A DNA stretch of 64,000 bases from Nocardia cyriacigeorgica (GCF_029868385.1 NZ_JARWNX010000064.1:186001-250000); one strand, 5' to 3'; counted from the stretch's first letter, positions 16,065 to 25,756 are shown. A program made the numbers and translations. The notes: generated from the letters alone by a model not told the origin.

Positions 16065-19000
16065 GTGACTTCCGCGCCGGACGACCTACGCAGCACCACC
16101 GAGCTATCAGTGGGCAGACCCGTTCCGCCGGTACCGCATCGTGGGCGCGGCAGGTTCGCCGAGGTCCCGCATTACGCCGGACTCGTGCTCGGTGTGTTCG
16201 CGGTGGCCTGTCTGCTGTGGAGCCTGTCGCCCGCGCTGCGCTATCTCACCCACGCCCCGCGCCACTACATCGACGACTACTACTTCGATGCCCCCGACAC
16301 CAGCCTGGTCTGGGCGCTGGTGGTCGGTCTGCTGGCCGCGGCGACGGCCGGGCGAAAACGTATCGCCTGGTGGTTGCTCGTCATCTATCTGGTGACCTGG
16401 GTGCTGGACAACGCGGTGGCCTTCATCCAGGACCGCGATATCAACGCGCTCGTCGCCGGGGTGGTGCATCTGGCGGTGATCGGCGTGCTCATCGCCGCCT
16501 GGCCCGAGTTCTACACCAGGGTCCGGCGCGGTGCGGGCCGGAAAGCGCTGGTCGCGCTGGTCGGCGGGCTCGCGCTGGGCTGTCTGCTCGGCTGGGGGCT
16601 GGTCGAGATGTTCCCCGGCTCGCTGCCCGGTGGGGCGCAGCGGCCGCTGTGGGCGGTGTACCGGGTGACCGGCGCGATCCTGGTGGACAACGAACAGTTC
16701 GACGGTTCACCACACCATTTCGTGAACTTCCTGCTCGGCCTGTTCGGCGCGGTCGCGCTGCTCAGCGCGTTCCTGGTGCTGCTGCGTTCCCAGCGCGCCG
16801 ACAACGCCATGACCGGCCTGGACGAATCGGCGTTGCGCGGGCTGCTCGCCCGCTCGGATGTGGAGGATTCGCTCGGCTATTTCGCCACCCGCCGCGATAA
16901 GGCGGTGGTGTTCGCGCCGAGCGGTAAGGCCGCCGTCACCTACCGGGTCGAACTCGGCGTCTGTCTGGCCAGCGGTGATCCGATCGGCCTCAAGGAGGCG
17001 TGGCCGCAGGCGATCGATGCCTGGCTGCGGTTGGCCGATCGGTTCGGTTGGGCGCCCGCGGTGATGGGTGCCAGCGAACTGGGAGCGACCGCTTACCGTA
17101 GGGCCGGACTGTCGGTGGTGCGGCTCGGCGACGAGGCCGTACTCGACACCAGGAACTTCTCCCTCGCCGGTGCCGAGATGAAACCGGTGCGCCAGGCCGT
17201 GAACCGGTTGCGCCGGCAGGGCGTCTCGGTGCGCATCCGCAGACACTCCGAGATCCCCGCTCGCGAATTCGCCAAGATCGTGGCGCGGGCCGAGGCGTGG
17301 CGCGATACCGAGAACGAACGCGGATTCTCCATGGCGCTCGGCCGACTCGGCGATCCGCTCGACGGTGACTGCCTGCTGGTGGAGGCCGTGGACTCCGACG
17401 ACCGGGTGCTGTCGATGCTGTCGCTGGTCCCATGGGGCCGGACCGGGGTGTCACTGGAATTGATGCGCCGCGACCCGCTCGGCCCCAATGGCGTGATGGA
17501 GCTGATGATCTCGCAGCTCGCGCTCACCTCAGACCAATACGGCATCACCAAGATCTCGTTGAACTTCGCGGTGTTCCGTTCGGTGTTCGAAGAGGGCGGA
17601 CGCATCGGCGCCGGACCGGTGCTACGGGCCTGGCGCGGGATACTGCTGTTCTTCTCCCGCTGGTGGCAGCTCGAGGCGCTGTACCGGTCGAATGTGAAAT
17701 ACCAGCCGAACTGGGTGCCGCGGTTCTTCCTGTTCGAGGAACGCAGGCAACTGCCGCGGGTGGCGATGGCCAGCGGGCTGGCCGAGGGATTCCTACCGCG
17801 GTTCGGCGCCGAACCCGATGCCACCACCCACACCGGACGCCACAGCGCGGTCCCGGCCACCATGACCGGCCTGCACGCCGACGGAAGCCCACCGCAAGCG
17901 CCGGAATCGGAGGAGGAGCTGCTGCTGGCGCGCAGGCCCGAACAGGTGCGGGTGCGGATGTCCAAACTGGACCGGCTGGCCGCCACCGGCGTCGACGCCT
18001 ATCCGGTGGCCTATCCGCCGACTCACACCGTCGCCGCCGCGCGCCGCTCACCGCGCGGCACGACCGTTCGGGTCTGCGGGCGGCTGCTGCGCATCCGCGA
18101 CTACGGCGGTGTGGTGTTCGCGGTGGTGCGCGATTGGTCCGATGACATCCAGCTCGTGCTCGACCGGGAACGCCTCGGCGCCAAACGGTGCGCGGAGTTC
18201 GGCGAGTTCTTCGACCTCGGCGATCTGATCGAGGTCAGCGGCCGGATCGGGCGCAGCAGGCGCGGCGAACTTTCGCTGCTCGTCGCGGATTGGCGGATGC
18301 TCGGCAAATGCCTGCACCCGCTGCCGGACAAATGGAAAGGCCTTGCCGATCCCGAATCGCGGGTGCGGCAGCGCTACGTCGACATGATGATCAACCCCGA
18401 GACCCGCGAGGTACTCACCAAACGCAGTGCGGTGGTGCGTTCGCTGCGGGACTCGCTCACCGACTGGGGCTATATCGAGGTCGAGACGCCGATCCTGCAA
18501 CAGGTGCACGGCGGCGCCAACGCGACACCGTTCCGCACCCATATCGACGCCTACGATCTCGATCTCTACCTGCGCATCGCACCCGAGCTGTATCTCAAAC
18601 GGCTGTGCGTCGGCGGCGTGGAGAAGGTGTTCGAATTGGGCCGCACCTTCCGCAACGAGGGCGTGGATTTCAGCCACAACCCGGAATTCACCATCCTCGA
18701 GGCCTACGAGGCGCACAGCGATTACGAGCGGATGATGCACCTGTGCCGCCAGCTGATCCAGAACGCGGCCCTCGCCGCCAACGGCGCCATGGTGGCCATG
18801 CGACCCAGGGAAGACGGCACCCTCGAAGCGGTCGACATCTCCGGTGAATGGCCGGTCAAGACGGTGCACGGGGCGATCTCACAGGCCATCGGCACCGAGA
18901 TCACGCCGCGCACCGATGTGCAGCGGCTGCGGGAACTGTGCGACGCCAACGCCATCCCGTATCAGCACGCCTGGGACGCGGGCCAGATCGTGCTGGAGAT

Positions 19001-19388
19001 GTATGAGCATCTGGTCGAGGACCGGACCGCGGAACCCACCTTCTATATCGATTTCCCCACCTCGGTCTCACCGCTGACCCGCAGCCATCGACGCATCGCC
19101 GGGGTCGCCGAACGCTGGGATCTGGTGGCGTGGGGCGTCGAATTGGGCACCGCCTACAGCGAACTCACCGATCCGGTCGAACAGCGGCGCCGACTCACCG
19201 AACAGTCGATGCTCGCGGCGGGCGGCGATCCGGAGGCCATGGAACTCGACGAGGATTTCCTCCAGGCCCTCGAACACGCCATGCCGCCGACCGGCGGACT
19301 CGGCATGGGCGTCGACCGCATCGTCATGCTCATCACCGGCCGCAGTATTCGCGAGACCCTGCCATTCCCACTGGTGAAGCCGAGGTAG
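16065..19388 (+). CDS. lysX: LysX: lysyl-phosphatidylglycerol synthase fused to lysyl-tRNA synthetase
   Basis: 1107 residues. N-terminal 250 residues: six or seven membrane helices. Residues about 260-570: the MprF-type DUF2156 lysyl-transferase domain (GASELGATAYRRAGLSVVRLG; KYQPNWVPRFFLFEE). After a linker, about 620-1107 is a class II LysRS: OB-fold anticodon domain, motif 2 (GRTFRNEGVDFSHNPEFT) and motif 3 (GLGMGVDRIVML). It charges tRNA-Lys and transfers lysine to phosphatidylglycerol, lowering surface negative charge and giving resistance to cationic peptides, as shown for M. tuberculosis LysX. The GTG start has CACACT 6 bases upstream (leaderless). Confidence 0.96.
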   Translation: MTSAPDDLRSTTELSVGRPVPPVPHRGRGRFAEVPHYAGLVLGVFAVACLLWSLSPALRYLTHAPRHYIDDYYFDAPDTSLVWALVVGLLAAATAGRKRIAWWLLVIYLVTWVLDNAVAFIQDRDINALVAGVVHLAVIGVLIAAWPEFYTRVRRGAGRKALVALVGGLALGCLLGWGLVEMFPGSLPGGAQRPLWAVYRVTGAILVDNEQFDGSPHHFVNFLLGLFGAVALLSAFLVLLRSQRADNAMTGLDESALRGLLARSDVEDSLGYFATRRDKAVVFAPSGKAAVTYRVELGVCLASGDPIGLKEAWPQAIDAWLRLADRFGWAPAVMGASELGATAYRRAGLSVVRLGDEAVLDTRNFSLAGAEMKPVRQAVNRLRRQGVSVRIRRHSEIPAREFAKIVARAEAWRDTENERGFSMALGRLGDPLDGDCLLVEAVDSDDRVLSMLSLVPWGRTGVSLELMRRDPLGPNGVMELMISQLALTSDQYGITKISLNFAVFRSVFEEGGRIGAGPVLRAWRGILLFFSRWWQLEALYRSNVKYQPNWVPRFFLFEERRQLPRVAMASGLAEGFLPRFGAEPDATTHTGRHSAVPATMTGLHADGSPPQAPESEEELLLARRPEQVRVRMSKLDRLAATGVDAYPVAYPPTHTVAAARRSPRGTTVRVCGRLLRIRDYGGVVFAVVRDWSDDIQLVLDRERLGAKRCAEFGEFFDLGDLIEVSGRIGRSRRGELSLLVADWRMLGKCLHPLPDKWKGLADPESRVRQRYVDMMINPETREVLTKRSAVVRSLRDSLTDWGYIEVETPILQQVHGGANATPFRTHIDAYDLDLYLRIAPELYLKRLCVGGVEKVFELGRTFRNEGVDFSHNPEFTILEAYEAHSDYERMMHLCRQLIQNAALAANGAMVAMRPREDGTLEAVDISGEWPVKTVHGAISQAIGTEITPRTDVQRLRELCDANAIPYQHAWDAGQIVLEMYEHLVEDRTAEPTFYIDFPTSVSPLTRSHRRIAGVAERWDLVAWGVELGTAYSELTDPVEQRRRLTEQSMLAAGGDPEAMELDEDFLQALEHAMPPTGGLGMGVDRIVMLITGRSIRETLPFPLVKPR

Positions 19389-19614
19389 CTTATCGGACGC
19401 GCTCGAATCGCCCGGCGGAGGAATGGATTCGAAAAGCTCGAATCGCATGTTTCGCCGGATATCGGTCCGGGCACTAGGGAGAAGGATCGGTTCGCCCGGA
19501 GGAGGCGGCCGACGATTTCGATTGGGGTTTCACTTGTACTACCTTGACCTGCTGACCAATGCCAGCACCCTCGACCATTCGACCTGGGCGAGCCCGGAGG
19601 TGTTGACGTCGGCG

Positions 19615-19935
19615 ATGGAGCAGGAGCTGGCCAAGAAGGGGAAGAAGAAGGGCGGAGGGATCTGGATCATCCTGTGCCTGGTCGTCGTCGTCCTGCTGAT
19701 CGCCATCCCGGTCGCACTCTTCCTGAAAAGCCGCAACAACAACCAGTCCGGGCAGCAGCCGGTGCAGGGCGGATTCGACCAGCAGCAGGGCCAATTCCCC
19801 CCGCAGGGGCAGTATCCCCAGCAGGGCCAATACCCGCAGCAAGGGCAATTCCCCCAGCAGGGCCAGTACCCACCCCACGGCCAACAGAACCCCTACCCAC
19901 CGCAGGGCAGCCAGTACCCGCCGCAGAATCACTGA
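19615..19935 (+). CDS. Small membrane protein with Gln/Pro/Tyr-rich tail
   Basis: About 106 residues from ATG 19615; GTG 19600 or TTG 19603 are alternative starts beside the GGAGG at 19596-19600, so the start is uncertain. A Lys-rich cytoplasmic start (AKKGKKKGGG) is followed by one strongly hydrophobic helix (IWIILCLVVVVLLIAIPVAL), then a tail of PQQGQYPQQGQF-type repeats. I do not recognise a family. The orientation predicted by the positive-inside rule puts the tail outside. It lies 226 bases after lysX and is followed by a terminator. Confidence 0.7.
   Translation: MEQELAKKGKKKGGGIWIILCLVVVVLLIAIPVALFLKSRNNNQSGQQPVQGGFDQQQGQFPPQGQYPQQGQYPQQGQFPQQGQYPPHGQQNPYPPQGSQYPPQNH
19789..19880 (+). 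repeat. Short tandem coding repeat (PQQGQ[YF])
   Basis: Five to six imperfect 18-base units encode Pro-Gln-Gln-Gly-Gln-(Tyr/Phe) in the tail of the small membrane protein. Confidence 0.75.
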
Positions 19936-19952
19936 GCATTCCGAACACCCGA

Positions 19953-19985
19953 GCCCGGGTCGCGAAGCGCGACCCGGGCCGTTTC
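19953..19985 (+). terminator. Intrinsic-type terminator
   Basis: A perfect 12-bp stem (19953-19964 with 19968-19979), a 3-base loop and CGTTTC after it, 17 bases beyond the stop of the small membrane protein. Confidence 0.8.
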
Positions 19986-20160
19986 ATATCCAGGGCACGA
20001 ATGACTGTCCGCCGCCGAGTCCCGTGCGTCTACCGCCGGGTACTGGTGGTCGACTGCGTCATCGGCCCGATCGTCCGGCTGGTGAGCGGAGCGGGGCAGG
20101 TGGTGGACGCGACCGGGCTCCCGATGGGCAGCGTCGACCTCGATGCGGCACAGTATGGGG

Positions 20161-20772
20161 GTGCAGTTGATTCTCGTTCGCCATGCGCAACCCATTCGGA
20201 TCGAGCAGGTCGAGGGGGCGGCCGACCCCGGATTGGCCGGGATCGGGGTGGAGCAGGCGGAGCGGGTGCCCGCGGCGCTCGGACATCACCGGATCAAGCG
20301 GGTGCTGAGCAGTCCGCAGCGGCGGGCGCGGGAGACGGCGGGGCCGACGGCCGCGAAGCTCGGGCTCGACGTGGAGGTGCTCGATGGTCTGGCCGAATAC
20401 GACCGGGATCTGCCCGCCTATATCCCCATCGAGGACGCCAAGGTCGAGTTCCAGGCGGAATACGACCGGATCAAGGCCGGGCATCTGCCGACGGTGATCG
20501 ATGAACCGGCGTTCAAATCGCGAGTGCTCGATGCCATTACCGAGATCGCCGTGACCGCTGATCACGCCGATACGGTGGTCGCGTTCGCGCACGGCGGCGT
20601 GATCAATATCCTGCTGCAAGACGTGCTCGGCCTGGCGCGGCCGCTGACGTTCCCGATCGACTACTGCTCGGTCACCCGGATCCTGTTCTCCCGCACCGGT
20701 CGGCGCACCGCCGCGACGATCAACGAGAACGGGCATGTATGGGAATTGCTGCCGCGCAATATCAGCGCCTGA
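20161..20772 (+). CDS. Histidine phosphatase-superfamily (phosphoglycerate mutase-like) protein
   Basis: About 203 residues. The catalytic RHA motif (LILVRHAQP) is at residue 7-9, the second catalytic segment is SSPQRRARETA, and the late catalytic His is in VVAFAHGGVIN. Substrate unknown; such enzymes act on small phosphorylated molecules or proteins. GTG 20161 is preferred because CACAGT ends 6 bases before it, fitting a leaderless promoter as at lysX; ATG 20155 or 20143 would add two to six residues. Confidence 0.85.
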   Translation: MQLILVRHAQPIRIEQVEGAADPGLAGIGVEQAERVPAALGHHRIKRVLSSPQRRARETAGPTAAKLGLDVEVLDGLAEYDRDLPAYIPIEDAKVEFQAEYDRIKAGHLPTVIDEPAFKSRVLDAITEIAVTADHADTVVAFAHGGVINILLQDVLGLARPLTFPIDYCSVTRILFSRTGRRTAATINENGHVWELLPRNISA

Positions 20773-20831
20773 GCGATTCCCGACAGTCTTCCGGCCCCAT
20801 CGCACCGGTATCCCGAAGCCCGTGCAAAAGA

Positions 20832-20875
20832 CTGCGGCCACCCATACCCGGCAGACGCCGAGCGGGTGGCCGCAG
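20832..20875. terminator. Bidirectional terminator between convergent genes
   Basis: A perfect 12-bp stem (20832-20843 with 20864-20875) lies between the phosphatase gene and the oppositely oriented cutinase gene, with AAAA just before the left arm, giving a T-run for - strand transcripts. Confidence 0.75.
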
Positions 20876-20892
20876 CCGAGTCCGCGGTGGGA

Positions 20893-21795
20893 TCAGGCCA
20901 TGCGCGCGAACCAGTTGTGCATCCAGGAGATGGCGGTCTGCCCGCCGCCCACCTGGTAGGTGCCGTAGCTGGTGTGGGTGTGCGACTTGTAGAACGCTTC
21001 CAGGTCGTTGGCCCGCTGCTGGTTGGCCGAGTCGGTGAGCTGGGCCTGCAAGGTCGGGATACCGCCGTTGGCCATCAGATCGCCGATGATCGCACCGGCT
21101 TCCAGCTGGTAGCGCCAGATATTGGCCGGGTTGGCATCCGAACTCTGCGCCAGGAATCCGGCGAAGCGGGTGACGAAATCGTTGGAGGCGGTCGCGCAGT
21201 AGAGATCGTCGGTCGCGCAGATGGTGCGCGTGCGGTCGCTGACGAAGCCGAAGCCGCCGACCCGTGGGCCGCCCGCACCGGCGCCACCGGCATGCGGGCC
21301 GACCTGGGCGTCGGTCGGCGAGCGACGCGGATCCGAGATCAGACCGACACCGGCGATCCGGCTCGGCGGAACCACACCGACACCCGTGCCGATCTCGGCG
21401 GCGAGATCACCGGCGGCGTCGGCGCCCTGGCTGTAGCCGAGCAGACCGATCTTCGTCGCACCACAACGCTGCGCCATGGCGCTGACCAGGCCGCGCGCCT
21501 TATCGGTGGCTTCCCGCTTGGATTGGCCGTAGACGTCGCCCTCCCACGGGAACGCGGTGGCGGCGTAGGTGATGTAGTCGACCTTGGTCTCCGGCCCCAG
21601 CCCATTGGTCACGCCGGAGAGCATGCCCGGTTGCGGCTTCTTGTCGTGGCCGGTTTCCCAGGTGCCAGGGATGGCGACCACATACAGACTCGGGCATCCG
21701 GGCGCGGCCGAGGCCACGGTGTTACCTCCGAATACCAACCCGGATGCGATCGCCGCGCACGCGCCGAACGTCGCGGCAACCTTCTTGAACTGCAT
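20893..21795 (-). CDS. Secreted cutinase-family serine esterase
   Basis: 300 residues. Signal peptide to about residue 30 (cleavage after ASA). Catalytic Ser122 in GYSQG; Asp in the CATDDLYC loop (residues 193-200, with a likely disulfide); candidate catalytic His272 or 274 in SHTHTSYG. Cutinase-like proteins of mycolata hydrolyse lipid esters, and one group cleaves or moves trehalose mycolates, so a role in envelope lipid turnover is possible. ATG 21795 is chosen because it starts at the basic end of the signal peptide; the longer frame to 22326 is non-coding. Confidence 0.92.
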   Translation of the reverse strand: MQFKKVAATFGACAAIASGLVFGGNTVASAAPGCPSLYVVAIPGTWETGHDKKPQPGMLSGVTNGLGPETKVDYITYAATAFPWEGDVYGQSKREATDKARGLVSAMAQRCGATKIGLLGYSQGADAAGDLAAEIGTGVGVVPPSRIAGVGLISDPRRSPTDAQVGPHAGGAGAGGPRVGGFGFVSDRTRTICATDDLYCATASNDFVTRFAGFLAQSSDANPANIWRYQLEAGAIIGDLMANGGIPTLQAQLTDSANQQRANDLEAFYKSHTHTSYGTYQVGGGQTAISWMHNWFARMA

Positions 21796-22092
21796 ACTGC
21801 TCCAGTCAACCCATGCCCTGGTGAGGGCGTTCCCGTACACGCTGTCGCTTCGATGCTGAACTCGGCGGATGTCGCACCGGTGCACACGAAGTGAACACCA
21901 TTCATCCCACCGAGTGCGCACACCCGGATAACATCCGAGGCCCCGACGCACACACCGCGAATAACAATAGGGCCACACCCGTACCCCCGCCAACCGAACG
22001 AGATCGGTTGACCGATTTTCACCGGTGCCGCGCCACGGTTCTTGCCACAATTGGCCGATCTCGCCTGCGTGCCCCTGCCACAATTGGTCGGT

Positions 22093-23280
22093 ATGGCGCC
22101 AAGGAGCGACACACCGGCGGCGCGGTCTGCGCCGATCGACACCGATCGTTCCGGCCCATCTCGGGCGACATCGCCCGGCGCTGCCGGTCCCGACAACGCA
22201 CCCATCTGCCCTACTTACGGATGGTTCGGCTGGCAGGTCCAGCTGGACCCTCCGCCGCGCGCCTCCGAACCCGCCAAGAACACCATCGGAATGATCCGAG
22301 CCATCTTCCAGTTGTTGGTCGATCAACTCGGCGTCGGCGAGCCCGCGGACATGCCGGACGTGACGCAGTTGCTCAGCAAGGCCGGGCTGTACGACCCGAA
22401 GAGCACATCCATCGCGATGTCGGCCTATGACGACAACGAAGGCGAGATAGCGAAGATCACACAGAATCTCGTCGCCCGCGACAAGGACGTCTCCGCCGAG
22501 GTGGTCGCGGCCGCCCGGCAGGGCACCAGGCTCAATATCGATATCTGGGACGAGGTGGTCGACCTCCGCGAGGCCGTCGCTGCCGTCGGAAGCGGCAAGC
22601 TCGCGCGCGATGTCGAGACCGCACTGCTCGACACGTTCGGATTGTCGTTACAGCGGGTCTGGACCAAGTACAAGGCGGCGACGGGCTACATCAAGGAAAG
22701 CCGTGACAACATCGAGCCGATCACTCTCGAGCAGTTGAGAGCCCTCGCCCCCAAGACGGATCGGGACAAGCTGGCGGCTTACTTGCCGCATCTCAATACA
22801 GCGATGCGAGAAGCGGGAATCGTCAACCCGAAACGCAAGGCCGCATTCCTTGCGCAGGTTCTTCACGAAACCGACAAGCTGCGAACACTCACCGAATACG
22901 GCGACAAGGGATACTTCGAACGCAATTACGGACCGGGCACGACGGTCGGTCGCGACCTCGGCAACGAAAGGCCCGGCGACGGTGCGCGTTTCCGCGGCCG
23001 TGGCGCGCTCCAGATCACCGGCCGGTACAACTACGAGCAGGCGGGCGAGGCGCTCGACGTCGATTTGATCCGCGACCCCGGCCTGGCTGCGAAGCCCGAG
23101 CATGCTTTCGACGTCGCCACCTGGTTCTGGGAGTCGAAACGGCTCAACGATGACGCCGACCGGGTGCGGAGCACCTCGGATTTCGACGCGATCACCAAGA
23201 CGATCAACGGTGGCGGCAATGGCCTCACCGAGCGCCGAGAGTATTACGACAAGGCCCGCAAGGTCCTGGGAACGGACTAG
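22093..23280 (+). CDS. GH19-family chitinase/lysozyme-like hydrolase with helical N-terminal region
   Basis: About 395 residues from ATG 22093 (start uncertain: no ribosome site; ATG 22294 is the alternative). The C-terminal 200 residues are a GH19 domain: catalytic Glu in FLAQVLHETDKL, second acidic residue region TEYGDKGYFERNYG, FRGRGALQITGRYNY and INGGGNGLTERREYYDKA. GH19 enzymes cut chitin or peptidoglycan, and bacterial ones are often endolysins. The N-terminal 200 residues are acidic and helical, and include YDDNE, which fits the type VII YxxxE export signal. No signal peptide. Outlook: wall remodelling, competition, or a phage-derived lysin. Confidence 0.78.
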   Translation: MAPRSDTPAARSAPIDTDRSGPSRATSPGAAGPDNAPICPTYGWFGWQVQLDPPPRASEPAKNTIGMIRAIFQLLVDQLGVGEPADMPDVTQLLSKAGLYDPKSTSIAMSAYDDNEGEIAKITQNLVARDKDVSAEVVAAARQGTRLNIDIWDEVVDLREAVAAVGSGKLARDVETALLDTFGLSLQRVWTKYKAATGYIKESRDNIEPITLEQLRALAPKTDRDKLAAYLPHLNTAMREAGIVNPKRKAAFLAQVLHETDKLRTLTEYGDKGYFERNYGPGTTVGRDLGNERPGDGARFRGRGALQITGRYNYEQAGEALDVDLIRDPGLAAKPEHAFDVATWFWESKRLNDDADRVRSTSDFDAITKTINGGGNGLTERREYYDKARKVLGTD

Positions 23281-23496
23281 CGCTGCCGTCCGGCGCGAAC
23301 CCGGTGGCGGGCGGACTTTCCCGGTCGCGCACACCCGGTTCATCATGCGACTCGCGCAACCAGAGCGTGATGCAGCATACCGCGAGCGAATGCACCGAAT
23401 ACCCTGGACTACCTGGATATTCGACTTCTCGACATCGAATCATTCGACAATCGAACCGATTCAGCAAATGACTGACGGTGCCGGTTACGAACCCCG

Positions 23497-23527
23497 TTGC
23501 ACGGCAGCGTATTCCACACGATAGGGT
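23497..23527 (+). promoter_or_regulatory. Candidate promoter of the secreted protein gene
   Basis: TTGCAC at 23497-23502 and TAGGGT at 23522-23527 are spaced by 19 bases. Upstream, 23435-23447 holds the perfect palindrome TCGAAT-C-ATTCGA within a run of TCGA-containing words. Confidence 0.4.
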
Positions 23528-23577
23528 CGTTTTGTGTCCGATCCAGAGGGACGGACAAAGCGGAGGGAATTCAAAGA

Positions 23578-24192
23578 ATGAAGTTCGGAAAGATCACTTC
23601 TGCCGTTTTCATGGCTGTCACCGCGGTGGGGATTACCGCGGCCACCGCCAATGGTCAGCCCGCTGTGGCGAACGAGTCGGCCGTGGTGACTTCGGGGGAC
23701 GCGACTTCCGGTGTTGTGAGCGGAATCAACTACAACACCACCGTTTCCCCTTCTGACAAGACCATCACCTGGTCGGTCGACAGCGGCAAGTTCGAGCTGG
23801 CATCGGACGGTTCGGCCGTGCTGCTGAAGTCGGACACCGGCGCGACGGTGGACCAGGTGGCACTGCGCTCCGAGGTTGCTGGGCTGCCGATCGCGGTGGA
23901 CGAGGAGATCAGCGCGGACGGCCGCAGCGTGACGCTGACCGCCACCATGACGCCCGAGGACAGCTCGAAGCTGAAGGACGTCGCGGAGCTGAAGGACATC
24001 AGCTCCTACGACCGGCTGATGGACCAGGTCAACAAGAACCTGCCTGGCATCGCCATCGGCGCCCTGATCGGCTGCTTCATCCCGTTTCTGTGGATCATCA
24101 CCATCCCGGCCGGTGCGGTCATCGGCGGCTACGTGATGGGCGGCCAGCCGTTCCTGGACGCACTGATCGCGTTCGCGACCGGTCAGCCCTGA
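23578..24192 (+). CDS. Secreted or membrane-anchored protein of unknown function
   Basis: 204 residues. CGGAGGG at 23561-23567 precedes ATG 23578. Signal peptide of about 25 residues (ending near TANGQPAVA), a beta-rich exposed domain of about 115 residues (TWSVDSGKFELASDGSAVLL; LPIAVDEEISADGRSVTLTA), and a C-terminal glycine-rich hydrophobic hairpin (IAIGALIGCFIPFLWIIT, then IPAGAVIGGYVMGG). Such proteins occur widely in Nocardia and Rhodococcus, with no known role that I can name. It ends at a strong terminator. Confidence 0.82.
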   Translation: MKFGKITSAVFMAVTAVGITAATANGQPAVANESAVVTSGDATSGVVSGINYNTTVSPSDKTITWSVDSGKFELASDGSAVLLKSDTGATVDQVALRSEVAGLPIAVDEEISADGRSVTLTATMTPEDSSKLKDVAELKDISSYDRLMDQVNKNLPGIAIGALIGCFIPFLWIITIPAGAVIGGYVMGGQPFLDALIAFATGQP

Positions 24193-24213
24193 TCTGAGCT
24201 GATAGCACCAGAT

Positions 24214-24248
24214 GGGGTGCGCAGGCCGATTGCCTGCGCACCCCTTCT
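24214..24248. terminator. Bidirectional terminator between convergent genes
   Basis: A perfect 13-bp stem (24214-24226 with 24232-24244), a 5-base loop and TTCT after it, between the secreted protein gene and gltD. Confidence 0.8.
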
Positions 24249-24286
24249 GGTTTCGGGGCCGGCACAACGCCCCTTGGTTGTTCAGC

Positions 24287-25748
24287 TCAGCGTTGGGCGA
24301 CCGCGGTCGGCGGGATGGGCGCCGGGAGGGCGGTCTCACCCTCCAGGAACTTGTCCACGGACGAGGCCGCGGCGCGGCCTTCGGCGATGGCCCATACGAT
24401 CAGCGACTGGCCGCGACCCATATCGCCGGCGACGTAGACGCCGGGGATGTTGGTGGCCCAGTTCTTGTCGCGCTGGACGTTGCCGCGCTGGTCGTAGCCG
24501 ACGCCGAGGTCGGTCAGCAGGCCGGGCTTCTCGGGGCCGACGAAGCCCATGGCGAGCAGCACCAGATCGGCTTCGAGGGTGAAGTCGGTGCCTTCGACCT
24601 TCTCGAAACGGCCGTTGACCATGGTGACCTCATGCGCCTCTAGGCCGGTGACCTTGCCGTTCTTACCGACGAAGCGTTCGGTGTTCACCGAGAACACCCG
24701 TTCGCCACCCTCCTCGTGCGCCGAGGACACCCGGTACATGAGCGGGTAGGTCGGCCACGGGGTGGAACCGGCGCGCTCCTCCGGCGGACGCGGCATGATC
24801 TCGAACTGGTGGATGCTCTCCGCGCCCTGCCGGTGCGAGGTGCCGAGGCAGTCGGCGCCGGTATCACCGCCACCGATGATGACGACCTTCTTACCGTGCG
24901 CGTGCAGCGGCGGCAGGCCGTCGGCGTCGGTGACCGGATCGCCGTGCTGCACCCGGTTGGCCCAGGGCAGGAACTCCATCGCCTGATGGATGCCGTCCAG
25001 CTCACGGCCCGGAATCGGCAGATCGCGGGCCAGGGTGGCGCCACCGGCGAGCACGATCGCGTCGAACTGCTCGCGCAGCTCATCGGCGGTGATGTCGACG
25101 CCGACGTTCACCCCGGTCTTGAAGATGGTGCCTTCGGCCTCCATCTGCGCGAGGCGGCGGTCGATGAAGCGCTTCTCCATCTTGAATTCCGGGATGCCGT
25201 AGCGCAGCAGACCACCGATGCGGTCGGCCCGCTCGAACACGGTCACGGTGTGACCGGCACGGGTCAACTGCTGGGCTGCGGCCAGACCGGCCGGGCCGGA
25301 ACCGACCACGGCGACCTTCTTACCGGTGAGCCGGGTCGGGTACACCGGGGTGACCCAACCCTCGTCGAAGGCGTTCTCGATGATCTCGACCTCGACCTGC
25401 TTGATGGTCACCGGATCCTGGTTGATCCCGAGCACGCAAGATGCCTCGCACGGCGCCGGGCACAGCCGCCCGGTGAACTCCGGGAAGTTGTTGGTCGCGT
25501 GCAGCCGGTCGATACCGTCGCGCCAGCGGTCCTTGTAGACCAGGTCGTTCCATTCCGGGATCAGGTTGCCCAGCGGACAACCGTTGTGACAGAACGGAAT
25601 ACCGCAGTCCATGCACCGGCTGGCCTGACGCTGGAGGGTCTGGTGGGAGAAGTTCTCCTCGTAGACCTCTTTCCAGTCCATCAGGCGCAGCGGCACCGGA
25701 CGCCGCTTGGGCAGCTCACGCGAGGTGTGCTTCAAAAATCCCTGCGCG

Positions 25749-25756
<8 letters not shown>
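24287..25756 (-). CDS. gltD: Glutamate synthase (NADPH) small subunit
   Basis: 489 residues. Passes electrons from NADPH to GltB for glutamate formation. N-terminal 4Fe-4S region with cysteines in CMDCGIPFCHNGCPLGN and CPAPCEASC; FAD site GSGPAGLAAAQQL; NADPH site IIGGGDTGADCLGT; C-terminal FAD segment GVYVAGDMGRGQSLIVWAI. GTG start at 25756 overlaps the gltB stop by 8 bases, so the pair is one operon with coupled translation, in the order gltB-gltD as in mycobacteria. Confidence 0.97.
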
